This document shows, piece after piece, positions 33,097 through 40,457 of a stretch of 64,000 bases of DNA (its first letter is position 1; each line of letters opens with the position of its first letter). Both the position numbers and the translations under genes were made by a program. Under the pieces are notes generated by a model that saw only the letters and a program-made list of their open reading frames with translations, had not been told where the DNA came from and searched no databases. The DNA is from Castellaniella sp049650445 (GTDB taxonomy: Bacteria > Pseudomonadota > Gammaproteobacteria > Burkholderiales > Burkholderiaceae_B): positions 89,765 through 153,764 of the forward strand of contig NZ_JBASAD010000035.1 in the NCBI RefSeq assembly GCF_049650445.1, given 5' to 3'.

Positions 33097-34443
33097 TCAG
33101 TTCCCCTCGGGTTCCAGCAGGACCTTCTGCTTGATGGCGAACCCGATCAGTTTGGCCTGCTCCTTGGGGCCGATGCCTGTGCACTTGTGCACTGCGCTGT
33201 CGTCGTGCCGCTCCCAGTCGTTTTCGCCCTGTTTCGAATACATGTAATAGTGGCCGGAGGTGGCGCCTCCTTGCTGGATGACAATCTCTTTCGGCTCGAA
33301 GGTGACCATCCACTGCTTGCCTGTTTTTTCGTCCAGGACGTTGAGTGTGACCTCATCGGTGAAATTCGCTTTCGCCAGGGTCGCCTTGCGCAACTGGAAT
33401 GTATCGAGGTCGTACTCCAAGGTGTTGAGATGAAGGTTGAACCGATGGAGTGTGGACAGGTCTGGAACAGTCCATTGCTTGACCTTGGTGGCCTCCGTTG
33501 CCTTTGGGTCGTCGCGGTTCCATTTCAATTCGATCGTTTCCGACCGATGGGTGTCGTCCAGGATGTCTTGCAGCGTGGCCTTCGGGTTTGTCGCAGTGAT
33601 GTCATGGCAATAAGCCGGCTCGCTGGGCAAGGGGCGGTGCATCTTTCCATTGGCCAGCGATTCCTTGCAGGTCATGGCGCAGCCTTCGATCTCGGATAGA
33701 TTGAACGCTTCCGTCAATTTCGCCAGGAATTCCTGCGCATCATTCTGCGTGCCGACGATATTGAATGAAAATTGGCCATCTTCCTCTTGCTTATTGAACA
33801 CATCCAGCTTCTGGAGGCTTGAAAAAAGCGCTCGCAGTTCTTTTTCAAGCGGCTTGTCCATGGCGAAAGACGCCTTGATGACGTGAGCGAGCTTGTCCGC
33901 GGCGTCACGCTTGCCGGCATCCGCGGTGGTCTTGCCGAAGTTTTCAAGATGGCTGAGCAGACGGTCCGGACCCAGGGAGCTCAGCAAGAATTTCAGCGTG
34001 GAGTTGGCGTAGCAGGTATTCCCGAGGTTCCTGAATCCGCAAATTTTCGGGGTCTCGGCGCCCTTGGTGGATTGAGCCTGGGCTGCCATGTCTTTGGCGT
34101 CATGGATGATCTGCGCTACGATCCGCCCCTTGAGCGGGGTGCCACCCGTCAGGTCCACGTTGTTCTTCGTCAGGGCCATTTCTGTGGCCGCGCCGCCGAA
34201 TTTCTGCGAGAGGGAGTACAGGAACAGCCCCAGCGCCTGGGCATTGTCGGTCTTGATCTGCTGGCGGTATTCCTCGACGGCATGCAGGTTTCTGAGGATG
34301 GGCACGTGGCTGAGCGCCGACAGGATCCTTCCTTTGAAGCTTTGCGAGGCGGCTTGCAGCACCGGCACGCCTTGATCATTGTCCCGGACCGCGATGCTAT
34401 GGCCCTGGCTGGCCAGATCGGAGAATTTTTCCAATTGGATCAT
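33097..34443 (-). CDS. Ubiquitin-specific protease (USP/UCH) domain protein, likely type III effector
   Basis: The 448-residue protein contains a eukaryotic-type USP domain. The Cys box GFRNLGNTCYANSTLKFLL (residues 136-154) holds the presumed nucleophile Cys144 and the oxyanion Asn139; QNDAQEFL (233-240) is the Gln/Asp box; SGHYYMYSK (396-404) gives His398; WERHDDSAV (410-418) gives Asp414. So all catalytic elements are visible. Residues 1-125 are a separate helical region, which could be the secretion and chaperone-binding part and perhaps a membrane-targeting bundle (inference). The gene lies 42 bp downstream of a CesT-like chaperone gene, is clearly less GC-rich than its surroundings (58 G+C in 120 bases at 33721-33840), and has no signal peptide. 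The predicted role is removing ubiquitin from host proteins. Confidence 0.88.
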   Translation of the reverse strand: MIQLEKFSDLASQGHSIAVRDNDQGVPVLQAASQSFKGRILSALSHVPILRNLHAVEEYRQQIKTDNAQALGLFLYSLSQKFGGAATEMALTKNNVDLTGGTPLKGRIVAQIIHDAKDMAAQAQSTKGAETPKICGFRNLGNTCYANSTLKFLLSSLGPDRLLSHLENFGKTTADAGKRDAADKLAHVIKASFAMDKPLEKELRALFSSLQKLDVFNKQEEDGQFSFNIVGTQNDAQEFLAKLTEAFNLSEIEGCAMTCKESLANGKMHRPLPSEPAYCHDITATNPKATLQDILDDTHRSETIELKWNRDDPKATEATKVKQWTVPDLSTLHRFNLHLNTLEYDLDTFQLRKATLAKANFTDEVTLNVLDEKTGKQWMVTFEPKEIVIQQGGATSGHYYMYSKQGENDWERHDDSAVHKCTGIGPKEQAKLIGFAIKQKVLLEPEGN

Positions 34444-34452
34444 GATTTTTCC

Positions 34453-34470
34453 TTTCCCAGAGAAGGGAAA
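34453..34470 (-). promoter_or_regulatory. Inverted repeat covering the ribosome binding site of the USP gene
   Basis: TTTCCC and GGGAAA form a perfect 6-bp inverted repeat around AGAGAA, just upstream of the USP start codon. On the coding strand the second arm overlaps the purine-rich ribosome binding region (GGGAAAGGA). If folded in mRNA it could limit effector translation. The stem is short and the effect is speculative. Confidence 0.35.
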
Positions 34471-34485
34471 TATGCTTTGGTTCTT

Positions 34486-34872
34486 TTATTGGGACAGCAG
34501 ATTCGCTCTGACTTTTTCGAGTTGATTGGCGAACTCTCCCAGGAATTCGTAAGCGTCATCGACATCGAGTTGGGAGGCGGGGAGACGATGCGTATACAGC
34601 AAGGCATCCGATGTGGGTTCGTAGGCGATCGCGCCGGCCTGCTGCTCGGCCAGCGACAGGTTGAGCGTCAGCAAACCCCGCCAGAAATCCTTTTCCTGCC
34701 AGCCCGCACTGCTTTGCAGCAGTCCATAAAATACCCAGCCCGACGATTTGCTCTCGATCGAGATGATCAAGGTCTGGTCCAGCAGCAGGCAGCACTTGCC
34801 GGTCTCGCCAAAAGAAAGATCCAGCCCCAGCCGGTCTCCCAGTCTGGACAATATGTCGCCATGTTCTTGCAT
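34486..34872 (-). CDS. CesT/Tir-type class I type III secretion chaperone
   Basis: The 128-residue protein has the size and pattern of CesT/SycE-like chaperones: an N-terminal amphipathic helix (residues 3-17, LSRLGDRLGLDLSF), a beta-rich core with CLLLDQTLIISIES, and a C-terminal helical end (DDAYEFLGEFANQLEKVRANL). Such small dimers bind the N-terminus of one effector and deliver it to the secretion ATPase. The gene is directly upstream of the USP-domain gene on the same strand and shares its low GC, the standard chaperone-effector layout. An AGGGG ribosome binding site precedes the ATG. Confidence 0.78.
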   Translation of the reverse strand: MQEHGDILSRLGDRLGLDLSFGETGKCCLLLDQTLIISIESKSSGWVFYGLLQSSAGWQEKDFWRGLLTLNLSLAEQQAGAIAYEPTSDALLYTHRLPASQLDVDDAYEFLGEFANQLEKVRANLLSQ

Positions 34873-34991
34873 GCCCCTGATTCCTTATGCCGTGAGAGTC
34901 TTGCACGATGCATATGAGTGACCAGAGGGCGCGCAAGGTTCCGTCGTCGGCTGGCGTGCGGGGCCGGGCCACCGCGCGGAATGCGGCGCGT

Positions 34992-36026
34992 TTACAGGCG
35001 GCGCAGGCCCTCGAACCGGTAATGCGGCTCGGCCGCGCCGGGAGCGTACACCGCCCAATGGGCGGTGTTTTTGCTGAGGTCGATGTCGGCGGTGGCCAGG
35101 GTGTTTTCCTGGTCGGTGTCGCCGGGAGAACGCCGCAGGATCGGCTCGGCGGCGTCGCCCGTGTCGGCCAGGATGGCCCGCGCCTCCACGCCTTGTTCCA
35201 GGAGCGCATCGCCGCGTGTCTGGCGGTGCGCCGACGAGGCGGTGATGATCTGCGGCAGGTGCTCCTGGGCGCTGTGCACGGCATGGTTGGCGTGCAGGAT
35301 CGCCGCCCGGGTCACCGGGCGCACGGAGACGGCCGTCCGGCTGAATTCCACGCTCCAGGTCTGTGCGGCCCCGGCCTGTCCCAGGCCCAGGTGAAAGGCC
35401 CCCATGCGCGGGTGTGCCTGCAGGATCGACACGGCTTCGCTGGCCGATCCCGCAGCCAGCAGTGCGCGGCACAGGACCATGCGGGGCATGCCTGCTTCGG
35501 CCCGGCGGGCGCGGATATTGTTGACCGTCATCGCCAGGCCGGTTGCATTGACGGCGAAGGTGTGGCCGGGCAGCGAGCCCGGATAGACGAAGGATGCGAA
35601 GGCCGGTGCGCCGTCGGGCTGCGCATCGACCAGACCGCAGGCCCCGGCAAAGCCCGGGTCGCCGTCTTCGTTGTGGCTCAGGCGCTGCGGCGCCAGCACG
35701 GTGGTGCAGCCGTCGGGTGCCAGCGCCCACAGGTCGCCTCGGCAGTTCCACAGGAAGACCTCGTCGGGCGGCAGTTCCAGGCCCTCGGCCAGTCCGGCCA
35801 GTTCGGCCTCGATCCAGGGAAAGGCCTGGCGCAGCAGCGCCCGCATGACCGGGACTTCCGCTTGGTCACGGCAGGCCATGATCTGCGCCCAGGCATCTGA
35901 ATGGACAAGATGGCGGTGGCAGGCCTCGGCGCCCCAACGCCCCAGGGCGCGGCCGACCTCGTGGTGAGAGCCGTGGGCCTCGACCCGATGCAGTTCAAGA
36001 GAATGGAGGGGGGCTGCGTCGTTCAT
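34992..36026 (-). CDS. C45-family autoproteolytic acyltransferase/hydrolase
   Basis: The 344-residue protein resembles acyl-CoA:6-aminopenicillanic acid acyltransferase-type Ntn hydrolases. The expected self-cleavage site and nucleophile are in LAPDGCTTVLA (Cys107), after FLWNCRGDLW; HANHAV and the C-terminal NTAHWAVYAPG also fit. Bacterial members usually act as amidases on N-acyl or peptide-like compounds, here unknown. The start overlaps the RpiR stop by 4 bp (ATGA), and the operon is divergent from a class III aminotransferase, suggesting amide hydrolysis followed by transamination. Confidence 0.82.
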   Translation of the reverse strand: MNDAAPLHSLELHRVEAHGSHHEVGRALGRWGAEACHRHLVHSDAWAQIMACRDQAEVPVMRALLRQAFPWIEAELAGLAEGLELPPDEVFLWNCRGDLWALAPDGCTTVLAPQRLSHNEDGDPGFAGACGLVDAQPDGAPAFASFVYPGSLPGHTFAVNATGLAMTVNNIRARRAEAGMPRMVLCRALLAAGSASEAVSILQAHPRMGAFHLGLGQAGAAQTWSVEFSRTAVSVRPVTRAAILHANHAVHSAQEHLPQIITASSAHRQTRGDALLEQGVEARAILADTGDAAEPILRRSPGDTDQENTLATADIDLSKNTAHWAVYAPGAAEPHYRFEGLRRL

Positions 36027-36886
36027 TGGTAAGCGCCTGTGGCGTGGAGCCGGGCTTCGGTCCGGTTGAGTTCGGCCAGGGCATGCTCGCCGGAATGGAC
36101 CAGCAATTGCTGGGCCAGCATTTCCACCAGTGCCTGGAGGGTCACGGTGGACGGGAAGAACGAGTGTCCACGAGTGGGGAAGGTCAGCACGCAGTCGGCG
36201 TGCAGCGCCATCGGCGCAAGCCGGCTGTCGCACAGAGCCAGCACGCGACAGCCCTGGGGGCGGATCGCCTCGGCCAGTTCGGTCATCTCGCGCGAGTAGG
36301 GGGCGTAGCCGATCAGCACGGCCGTGTCCTCGGGCTGCAGATGGTACGCATCCAGGCTCATGGTGCCGCTGGTGTCATGCAAGAGATGCGCGTCGGGGCG
36401 AAACAGGCTGCACAGATAGCGCAGGCTGAAAGCCGCCGGATGGCAGGACCGGAAGCCGGCGATCATGATGCGCCGGGCGTCCGCCAGCAGGGTCACTGCT
36501 TGCGTCAGGGCCTCCTGGTTGGCGGATTCCAGCGCTTTCAGATTGAGGATCTGCTGGTGGGCGGTGGCCTGCCAGGCGGCCTGGGCGGATTCGGGGCGGT
36601 TGACCAGGGATCGGGCGCGCGCCGAGTAGGCGCCGGGGTAGTGCAGTTCCTGGGTGAAGACGGCCTTCAGGGCGTCCCAGCCCGCGTAGCCCAGGTGCTG
36701 GGCCAGCCGCACCAGCGTGGCCGGCTGCACCCCGGCCAGCGCCGCCAGTTTGCGTGCCGACAGGGTCGAGACCTGGGTCGGGTGGTCGATCAGGTAGCGG
36801 GCGCCTGCCTGGAATTGGGGACTGAGGTCCGGATACCGGGCCTGGATATGACGGGTGAGTTCATCCAGAGACTGTGGTGCCGACAT
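36023..36886 (-). CDS. RpiR-family transcriptional regulator (HTH + SIS)
   Basis: The 287-residue protein has the RpiR HTH in residues 20-80 (LAALAGVQPATLVRLAQHLGY) and a SIS domain from about residue 125, with IMIAGFRSCHPAAFSLRYL and LIGYAPYSREMTELAEA. In the second motif the usual Ser/Thr-rich phosphosugar-binding loop is altered to GYAPYSRE. It is the first gene of the C45 operon and probably controls both divergent transcripts through TTTCAT/ATGAAA elements in the 86-bp gap. Confidence 0.88.
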   Translation of the reverse strand: MSAPQSLDELTRHIQARYPDLSPQFQAGARYLIDHPTQVSTLSARKLAALAGVQPATLVRLAQHLGYAGWDALKAVFTQELHYPGAYSARARSLVNRPESAQAAWQATAHQQILNLKALESANQEALTQAVTLLADARRIMIAGFRSCHPAAFSLRYLCSLFRPDAHLLHDTSGTMSLDAYHLQPEDTAVLIGYAPYSREMTELAEAIRPQGCRVLALCDSRLAPMALHADCVLTFPTRGHSFFPSTVTLQALVEMLAQQLLVHSGEHALAELNRTEARLHATGAYQ

Positions 36887-36889
36887 GAC

Positions 36890-36954
36890 GTTTCATTAAA
36901 AAAGAATACCCAATGATTTGATTTATTTGTTGCGTGATCTATGATACATGAAAC
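36890..36954. promoter_or_regulatory. Divergent promoter with GTTTCAT/ATGAAAC arms
   Basis: The 86-bp AT-rich gap between the RpiR and aminotransferase starts has GTTTCAT at 36890-36896 and its inverted partner ATGAAAC at 36948-36954. A rightward promoter TTGATT (36918-36923), 16 bp, TATGAT (36940-36945) lies between them, so a looped or cooperative RpiR operator is plausible. The arms resemble the GATGAAA/TTTCATC repeat at 51010-51029. Confidence 0.45.
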
Positions 36955-36972
36955 ATTCGTTGAGAAACTGCC

Positions 36973-38298
36973 ATGACTCATGTATTTCATCGCAATCCCC
37001 AGCATACGCTGAAGCAGGCCGTGCGCGGCCAGGGAATTTTCCTGTTCGATCAGGAAGGGCGCCAATATCTGGACGCGTCGGGCGGGGCGGCGGTGTCCTG
37101 TCTGGGACATGGCCACCCGGACGTGATCGCCGCCATCAAGGCGCAACTGGATCAGGTGGCGTATGCCCATTCGTCCTTCTTCACCACTCAGGTGTGCGAA
37201 GACCTGGCGGATTTCCTGGTCAGCCGGGCACCGGGCGATCTGGACCATGTGTATTTCGTGTCCGGCGGGTCCGAGGCGGTCGAGGCGGCCTTGAAGCTGG
37301 CCCGTCAGTATTTCGTCGAGCGCGGAGAAACGCAGCGCAGCCAGTTCATCGCGCGCCGCCAAAGCTACCACGGCAACACGCTGGGCGCGCTGGCCATCGG
37401 CGGCAATGCCTGGCGGCGCGAGCCTTTTCTGCCGATGCTGGCTCCTGCGCATCACGTCTCGCCCTGTTACGCCTACCGCGACCAGCGGCCCGGCGAGACC
37501 GAGGAGCAGTACGCCGCCCGTCTGGCCGACGAACTGGAACAAAAAATCCTGGAAATCGGTCCGCAGCGGGTGGCCGCCTTCGTGGCGGAAACCGTGGTCG
37601 GCGCCACGGCCGGCGCACTGGCACCGGTGCGGACCTATCTGCGACGCATCCGCGAGGTCTGCGACCGGCATGGCGTGCTGCTGATCCTGGACGAGGTCAT
37701 GTCCGGCATGGGGCGCACCGGCCACCTGTACGCCTGCGCCGAGGATGGCGTTGCCCCGGACATCCTGGCCATCGCCAAGGGGCTGGGGGCGGGCTATCAG
37801 CCGATCGGCGCCATGCTGGCCAGCCGCCGCATCTACGACACCATCGTGGGCGGCAGCGGCTTCTTCCAGCACGGCCACACGTATATGGGCCACGCCACGG
37901 CCTGCGCCGCTGCCCTGGCGGTGCAGCGGGTGATCGAACGCGACGGCCTGCTCGCCAACGTCCTGGCGCGCGGCGAACAATTGCGGGCGCGCCTGCGCGA
38001 GGTCTTTGCCGATCATCCCAATATCGGCGACGTGCGCGGACGCGGCCTGTTCGTGGGCGTCGAGTTCGTGCGTGACCGGTCTGACAAGTCGGTGCTGGAC
38101 CCGGCCCTGAAGACGCATGCGCGCCTGAAGCGCCAGGCCATGGAAAATGGCCTGATGATGTACCCCATGGGTGGCACCATCGATGGCGTCCACGGGGATC
38201 ACGTGCTGCTGGCGCCGCCTTTCATCTGCACGGCGGCGGACATCGACGAGATCGTCGCACGGCTGGATCGTACGGTGCGTCAGGTTCTGCCTGCTTGA
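36973..38298 (+). CDS. Class III PLP-dependent aminotransferase
   Basis: The 441-residue fold-type I enzyme shows the substrate-domain start YLDASGGAAVSCLGHGHP, the cofactor loop SGGSEAVEAALKLAR, the Asp-Glu of ILDEVMSGMGRTG (Asp240) and the Schiff-base lysine in IAKGLGAGYQP (Lys269). Related proteins are omega-aminotransferases for beta-alanine, diamines or other omega-amino acids and some 2,2-dialkylglycine decarboxylases. The substrate may be the amine or amino acid freed by the divergent C45 hydrolase. A sigma-70-like promoter and possible RpiR sites lie just upstream. Confidence 0.9.
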   Translation: MTHVFHRNPQHTLKQAVRGQGIFLFDQEGRQYLDASGGAAVSCLGHGHPDVIAAIKAQLDQVAYAHSSFFTTQVCEDLADFLVSRAPGDLDHVYFVSGGSEAVEAALKLARQYFVERGETQRSQFIARRQSYHGNTLGALAIGGNAWRREPFLPMLAPAHHVSPCYAYRDQRPGETEEQYAARLADELEQKILEIGPQRVAAFVAETVVGATAGALAPVRTYLRRIREVCDRHGVLLILDEVMSGMGRTGHLYACAEDGVAPDILAIAKGLGAGYQPIGAMLASRRIYDTIVGGSGFFQHGHTYMGHATACAAALAVQRVIERDGLLANVLARGEQLRARLREVFADHPNIGDVRGRGLFVGVEFVRDRSDKSVLDPALKTHARLKRQAMENGLMMYPMGGTIDGVHGDHVLLAPPFICTAADIDEIVARLDRTVRQVLPA

Positions 38299-38367
38299 GC
38301 GCGGTACGCGACCTTTTCATGTTTATTTCCTCCGGCCCGCGGGTCGGGGAGCATCACGGAGATTTCC

Positions 38368-38895
38368 ATGGCCCGAATCGACTACGCCGACCTGAGCCAG
38401 GGGCCGGCGGCCGCGTTGGCGGATCGTATCGCCGCCGAGCGCGGCAGCGTGCTGCATCTGTACCAGATGCTGCTGCACAGCCCCCCGGCCGCCGAAGGCT
38501 GGCTGACCTATCTGACCGCCATCCGCCATCATTGCAGTCTGGACGGCGCGACCCGCGAACTGGTCATCATGCGTATCGCATACTTGAATCGCGCGCCCTA
38601 CGAGGCGGACCAGCACGCGCCCATTGCCTTGCGCGAGGGGCTGCGCCAGGACCAGCTCGACGCCCTGGTGCTGGACGCCATCCCGGCGGATCTGTTCGAT
38701 GCGCGTGAATGTGCCGTGCTGGCGTACGCGGATGTGATGACGCGCTCCGTCCAGGTGCCCGACGCCGTGTTCCAGTCCGTGCGAGCGCATTTCGCGGACC
38801 GGGAACTGGTGGAACTGACGGCCACCATCGCGGCCTACAACATGGTGTCGCGCTTTCTGGAGGCGCTGCAGGTGCATTCGGACGATCAGCGCTGA
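38368..38895 (+). CDS. Carboxymuconolactone decarboxylase (CMD/AhpD-like) family protein
   Basis: The 175-residue helical protein has the CMD fold (residues about 45-130), with TRELVIMRIAYLNRAPYEADQHAPIA. The CxxC redox pair of AhpD is absent; the same helix has aromatic and acidic residues plus a conserved His, so it is not a thiol peroxidase partner and may be a lactone- or hydroperoxide-related enzyme. It follows the aminotransferase by 69 bp. Its end overlaps the convergent adenosyltransferase gene by 10 bp. Confidence 0.82.
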   Translation: MARIDYADLSQGPAAALADRIAAERGSVLHLYQMLLHSPPAAEGWLTYLTAIRHHCSLDGATRELVIMRIAYLNRAPYEADQHAPIALREGLRQDQLDALVLDAIPADLFDARECAVLAYADVMTRSVQVPDAVFQSVRAHFADRELVELTATIAAYNMVSRFLEALQVHSDDQR

Positions 38896-39437
38896 TCGTC
38901 CCGCTCCCACAGTGTGTCCGGCTCCCCCGCTGCCCGGTTCAAATACCGCGCCAGCACGAAACACAGGTCGGACAGGCGGTTCAGGTAATGCAGGACGGGC
39001 GGGTTCACGGTTTCCTGGCGCGAGAGCGTCACCACGGACCGTTCCGCCCGGCGGGCGATGGTGCGGGCCATGTGGGCGTGGGCGGCGGCGCGCGAGCCGC
39101 CGGGCAGGATGAATTCCCGCAGCGGGCCCAGTTCGGTGTTGTAGTGCGCCAGGGCTTCGTCCAGCCGCAGCACGTGCTCGTCCTTCAGCGCCGTCCAGTC
39201 CGGGATGCAGAGCTCGCCGCCCAGGTCGAACAGATCGTGCTGGATGCGGCCCAGCAGGGCGTCCACTGTGGCGGGCAAGGCTTCCGTCCGCCACAGGCCG
39301 ATCGCGCTGTTCAGCTCGTCCACGTCGCCCAGCGCGGCGATGCGCGGGGCGTCCTTGGGGACGCGGGTCTTGTCGCCCAGGCCGGTGGTGCCGTCATCGC
39401 CGGTGCGGGTGGATACGATGGAGACGCGGATCGACAT
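38886..39437 (-). CDS. Cob(I)alamin adenosyltransferase, PduO type
   Basis: The enzyme uses ATP to add the adenosyl group to cob(I)alamin, making coenzyme B12. The 183-residue protein has the PduO ATP-binding N-terminus IVSTRTGDDGTTGLGDKTRV (residues 7-26), then DELNSAIGLWR and the trimer-interface helices with FILPGGSRAAAHAHMARTIARRAER. This PduO-type active-site set is complete. It lies 36 bp after the GNAT gene on the same strand. No cobalamin biosynthesis genes are near, so it may supply B12-dependent enzymes elsewhere. Confidence 0.94.
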   Translation of the reverse strand: MSIRVSIVSTRTGDDGTTGLGDKTRVPKDAPRIAALGDVDELNSAIGLWRTEALPATVDALLGRIQHDLFDLGGELCIPDWTALKDEHVLRLDEALAHYNTELGPLREFILPGGSRAAAHAHMARTIARRAERSVVTLSRQETVNPPVLHYLNRLSDLCFVLARYLNRAAGEPDTLWERDDQR

Positions 39438-39473
39438 GGGGGCTCCCGGTGTGGGTGTGGATGAAAGGCGGGG

Positions 39474-39980
39474 TCAGTCCTGCCCGGCAAGCTGTCGCAG
39501 CGCGTCGCCGGTGACGCGCACCACACGCCAGTCGTCCAGGATTTCGCCGCCGTGGTGCCTGTAGAACTCGATGGCGTTCTCGTTCCAGTCCAGCACGACC
39601 CATTCGAAGCGGCCGCAGCCCAGTTCCACGGCCAGCGCCGCCAGGTGCTTGAGCACCCAGCCGCCCAGGCCGCGCCCCCGGTGGGCGGGGGTGATGTACA
39701 CGTCCTCCAGGTACAGGCCACGCCGGTCCAGGAAGCTGGAGTAGTTGTGGAACCACATGATGTAGGCGATCGCCGTGGCCGGGTCCTCGACCGTCGTGAT
39801 GACCAGGCAGCGCGCGGCCGGCTCCGGGCCGAAGAAGCTGTGGTTCAGGCTGTCGTGGGTAGCCTCGAAAATGTCGGTCAGTTTCTCGAATTCCGCCATT
39901 TCGCGCATCAGGGCGTGGATGGCGGGGATGTCGGATGCGGTGGCGGGCCGCAGGTCGTAGCCGGGGACGGGGGTAGGCAA
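39474..39980 (-). CDS. GNAT-family N-acetyltransferase
   Basis: The 168-residue protein has the GNAT core: YDLRPATASDIPAIHALMRE at the N-terminus, LEDVYITPAHRGRGLGG with the acetyl-CoA-binding RGRGLG loop, and WNENAIEFYRHHGGE near the end. It resembles diamine (spermidine/thialysine) acetyltransferase-like members, which acetylate small amines. The substrate is not certain. It is upstream of the adenosyltransferase gene and may share its transcript. Confidence 0.88.
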   Translation of the reverse strand: MPTPVPGYDLRPATASDIPAIHALMREMAEFEKLTDIFEATHDSLNHSFFGPEPAARCLVITTVEDPATAIAYIMWFHNYSSFLDRRGLYLEDVYITPAHRGRGLGGWVLKHLAALAVELGCGRFEWVVLDWNENAIEFYRHHGGEILDDWRVVRVTGDALRQLAGQD

Positions 39981-40019
39981 GAGGTTCTCTGTTTCGCGGT
40001 ATGCTGGGGATGTCCTGGG

Positions 40020-40037
40020 GGAACATTCGGAACATTC
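40020..40037. repeat. Tandem GGAACATTC repeat upstream of the CusF-like gene
   Basis: GGAACATTC occurs twice in direct tandem just before the ribosome binding site (AAAAAGGAG) of the CusF-like gene, in the divergent gap to the GNAT gene. It could be a regulator site. The pattern does not match a CueR or CusR box that I recognise. Confidence 0.3.
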
Positions 40038-40060
40038 CCGGGGAAAAAGGAGTTTAGCCC

Positions 40061-40426
40061 ATGCGTTTTCATGCGCTGCGCCCCCGGTTGGTGGCGGCTT
40101 TCAGTGCCTTGGTCGTGGCCGGCGCCCCGGCGGTGCCGGCAGGCGCGTGGGTGCTCGTGGCGGCCAGCATCTGGAGCCCGTCCGCCGCCGCACAGGCGGC
40201 GCCCGTTCAGGCCAGCGCCAGCGGCGAAGTCGTGCGGGTGAAGGCGGCCGACGGCAAGATCGCCATCCGCCATGGTGCCATCGGCAAGCTCGACCTGCCG
40301 GCCATGACCCTGGTCTACCACGCGGATCCCGCGCTGCTGTCGGGGATCGCGGTGGGTGACCGGGTCAACTTCACGGCCGAACGGGCCGCAGGCCAGTACC
40401 GGATCGTCGAGCTGAAGAAGAACTAG
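40061..40426 (+). CDS. CusF-like periplasmic copper-binding protein
   Basis: The 121-residue protein has an unusually long export signal (about residues 1-46, ending near SAAAQA) and a CusF/OB-fold domain: SGEVVRVKAADGKIAIRHGA, LDLPAMTLVYH and VGDRVNFTAE. In CusF, copper(I) is bound by one His, two Met and a nearby Trp; here the His and the LPAMT Met are visible and the Trp is not obvious. It is likely a periplasmic copper carrier. No CusCBA efflux genes are adjacent, so it stands alone between GNAT and hslU. Confidence 0.85.
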   Translation: MRFHALRPRLVAAFSALVVAGAPAVPAGAWVLVAASIWSPSAAAQAAPVQASASGEVVRVKAADGKIAIRHGAIGKLDLPAMTLVYHADPALLSGIAVGDRVNFTAERAAGQYRIVELKKN

Positions 40427-40429
40427 GAG

Positions 40430-40450
40430 GGAGGCCCGTGCGGGGCCTCC
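40430..40450. terminator. Hairpin between the CusF-like gene and hslU
   Basis: GGAGGCCC (40430-40437) and GGGCCTCC (40443-40450) form a perfect 8-bp stem with loop GTGCG in the 31-bp gap between two convergent genes. It is placed to end transcription in both directions, though no T tract follows on either strand. Confidence 0.55.
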
Positions 40451-40457
40451 GACTTCG

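Noticed and set aside
33187..34917. Forward frames of 170 and 344 codons opposite the USP and chaperone genes
   Set aside because: They give no recognisable domain, whereas the reverse strand gives a complete USP active site and a chaperone. The forward frames are shadows.
33000..34990. Mobile-element boundaries around the USP/chaperone insert
   Set aside because: Low GC suggests transfer, but I could find no flanking direct repeats, integrase, tRNA or insertion sequence, so no element is annotated.
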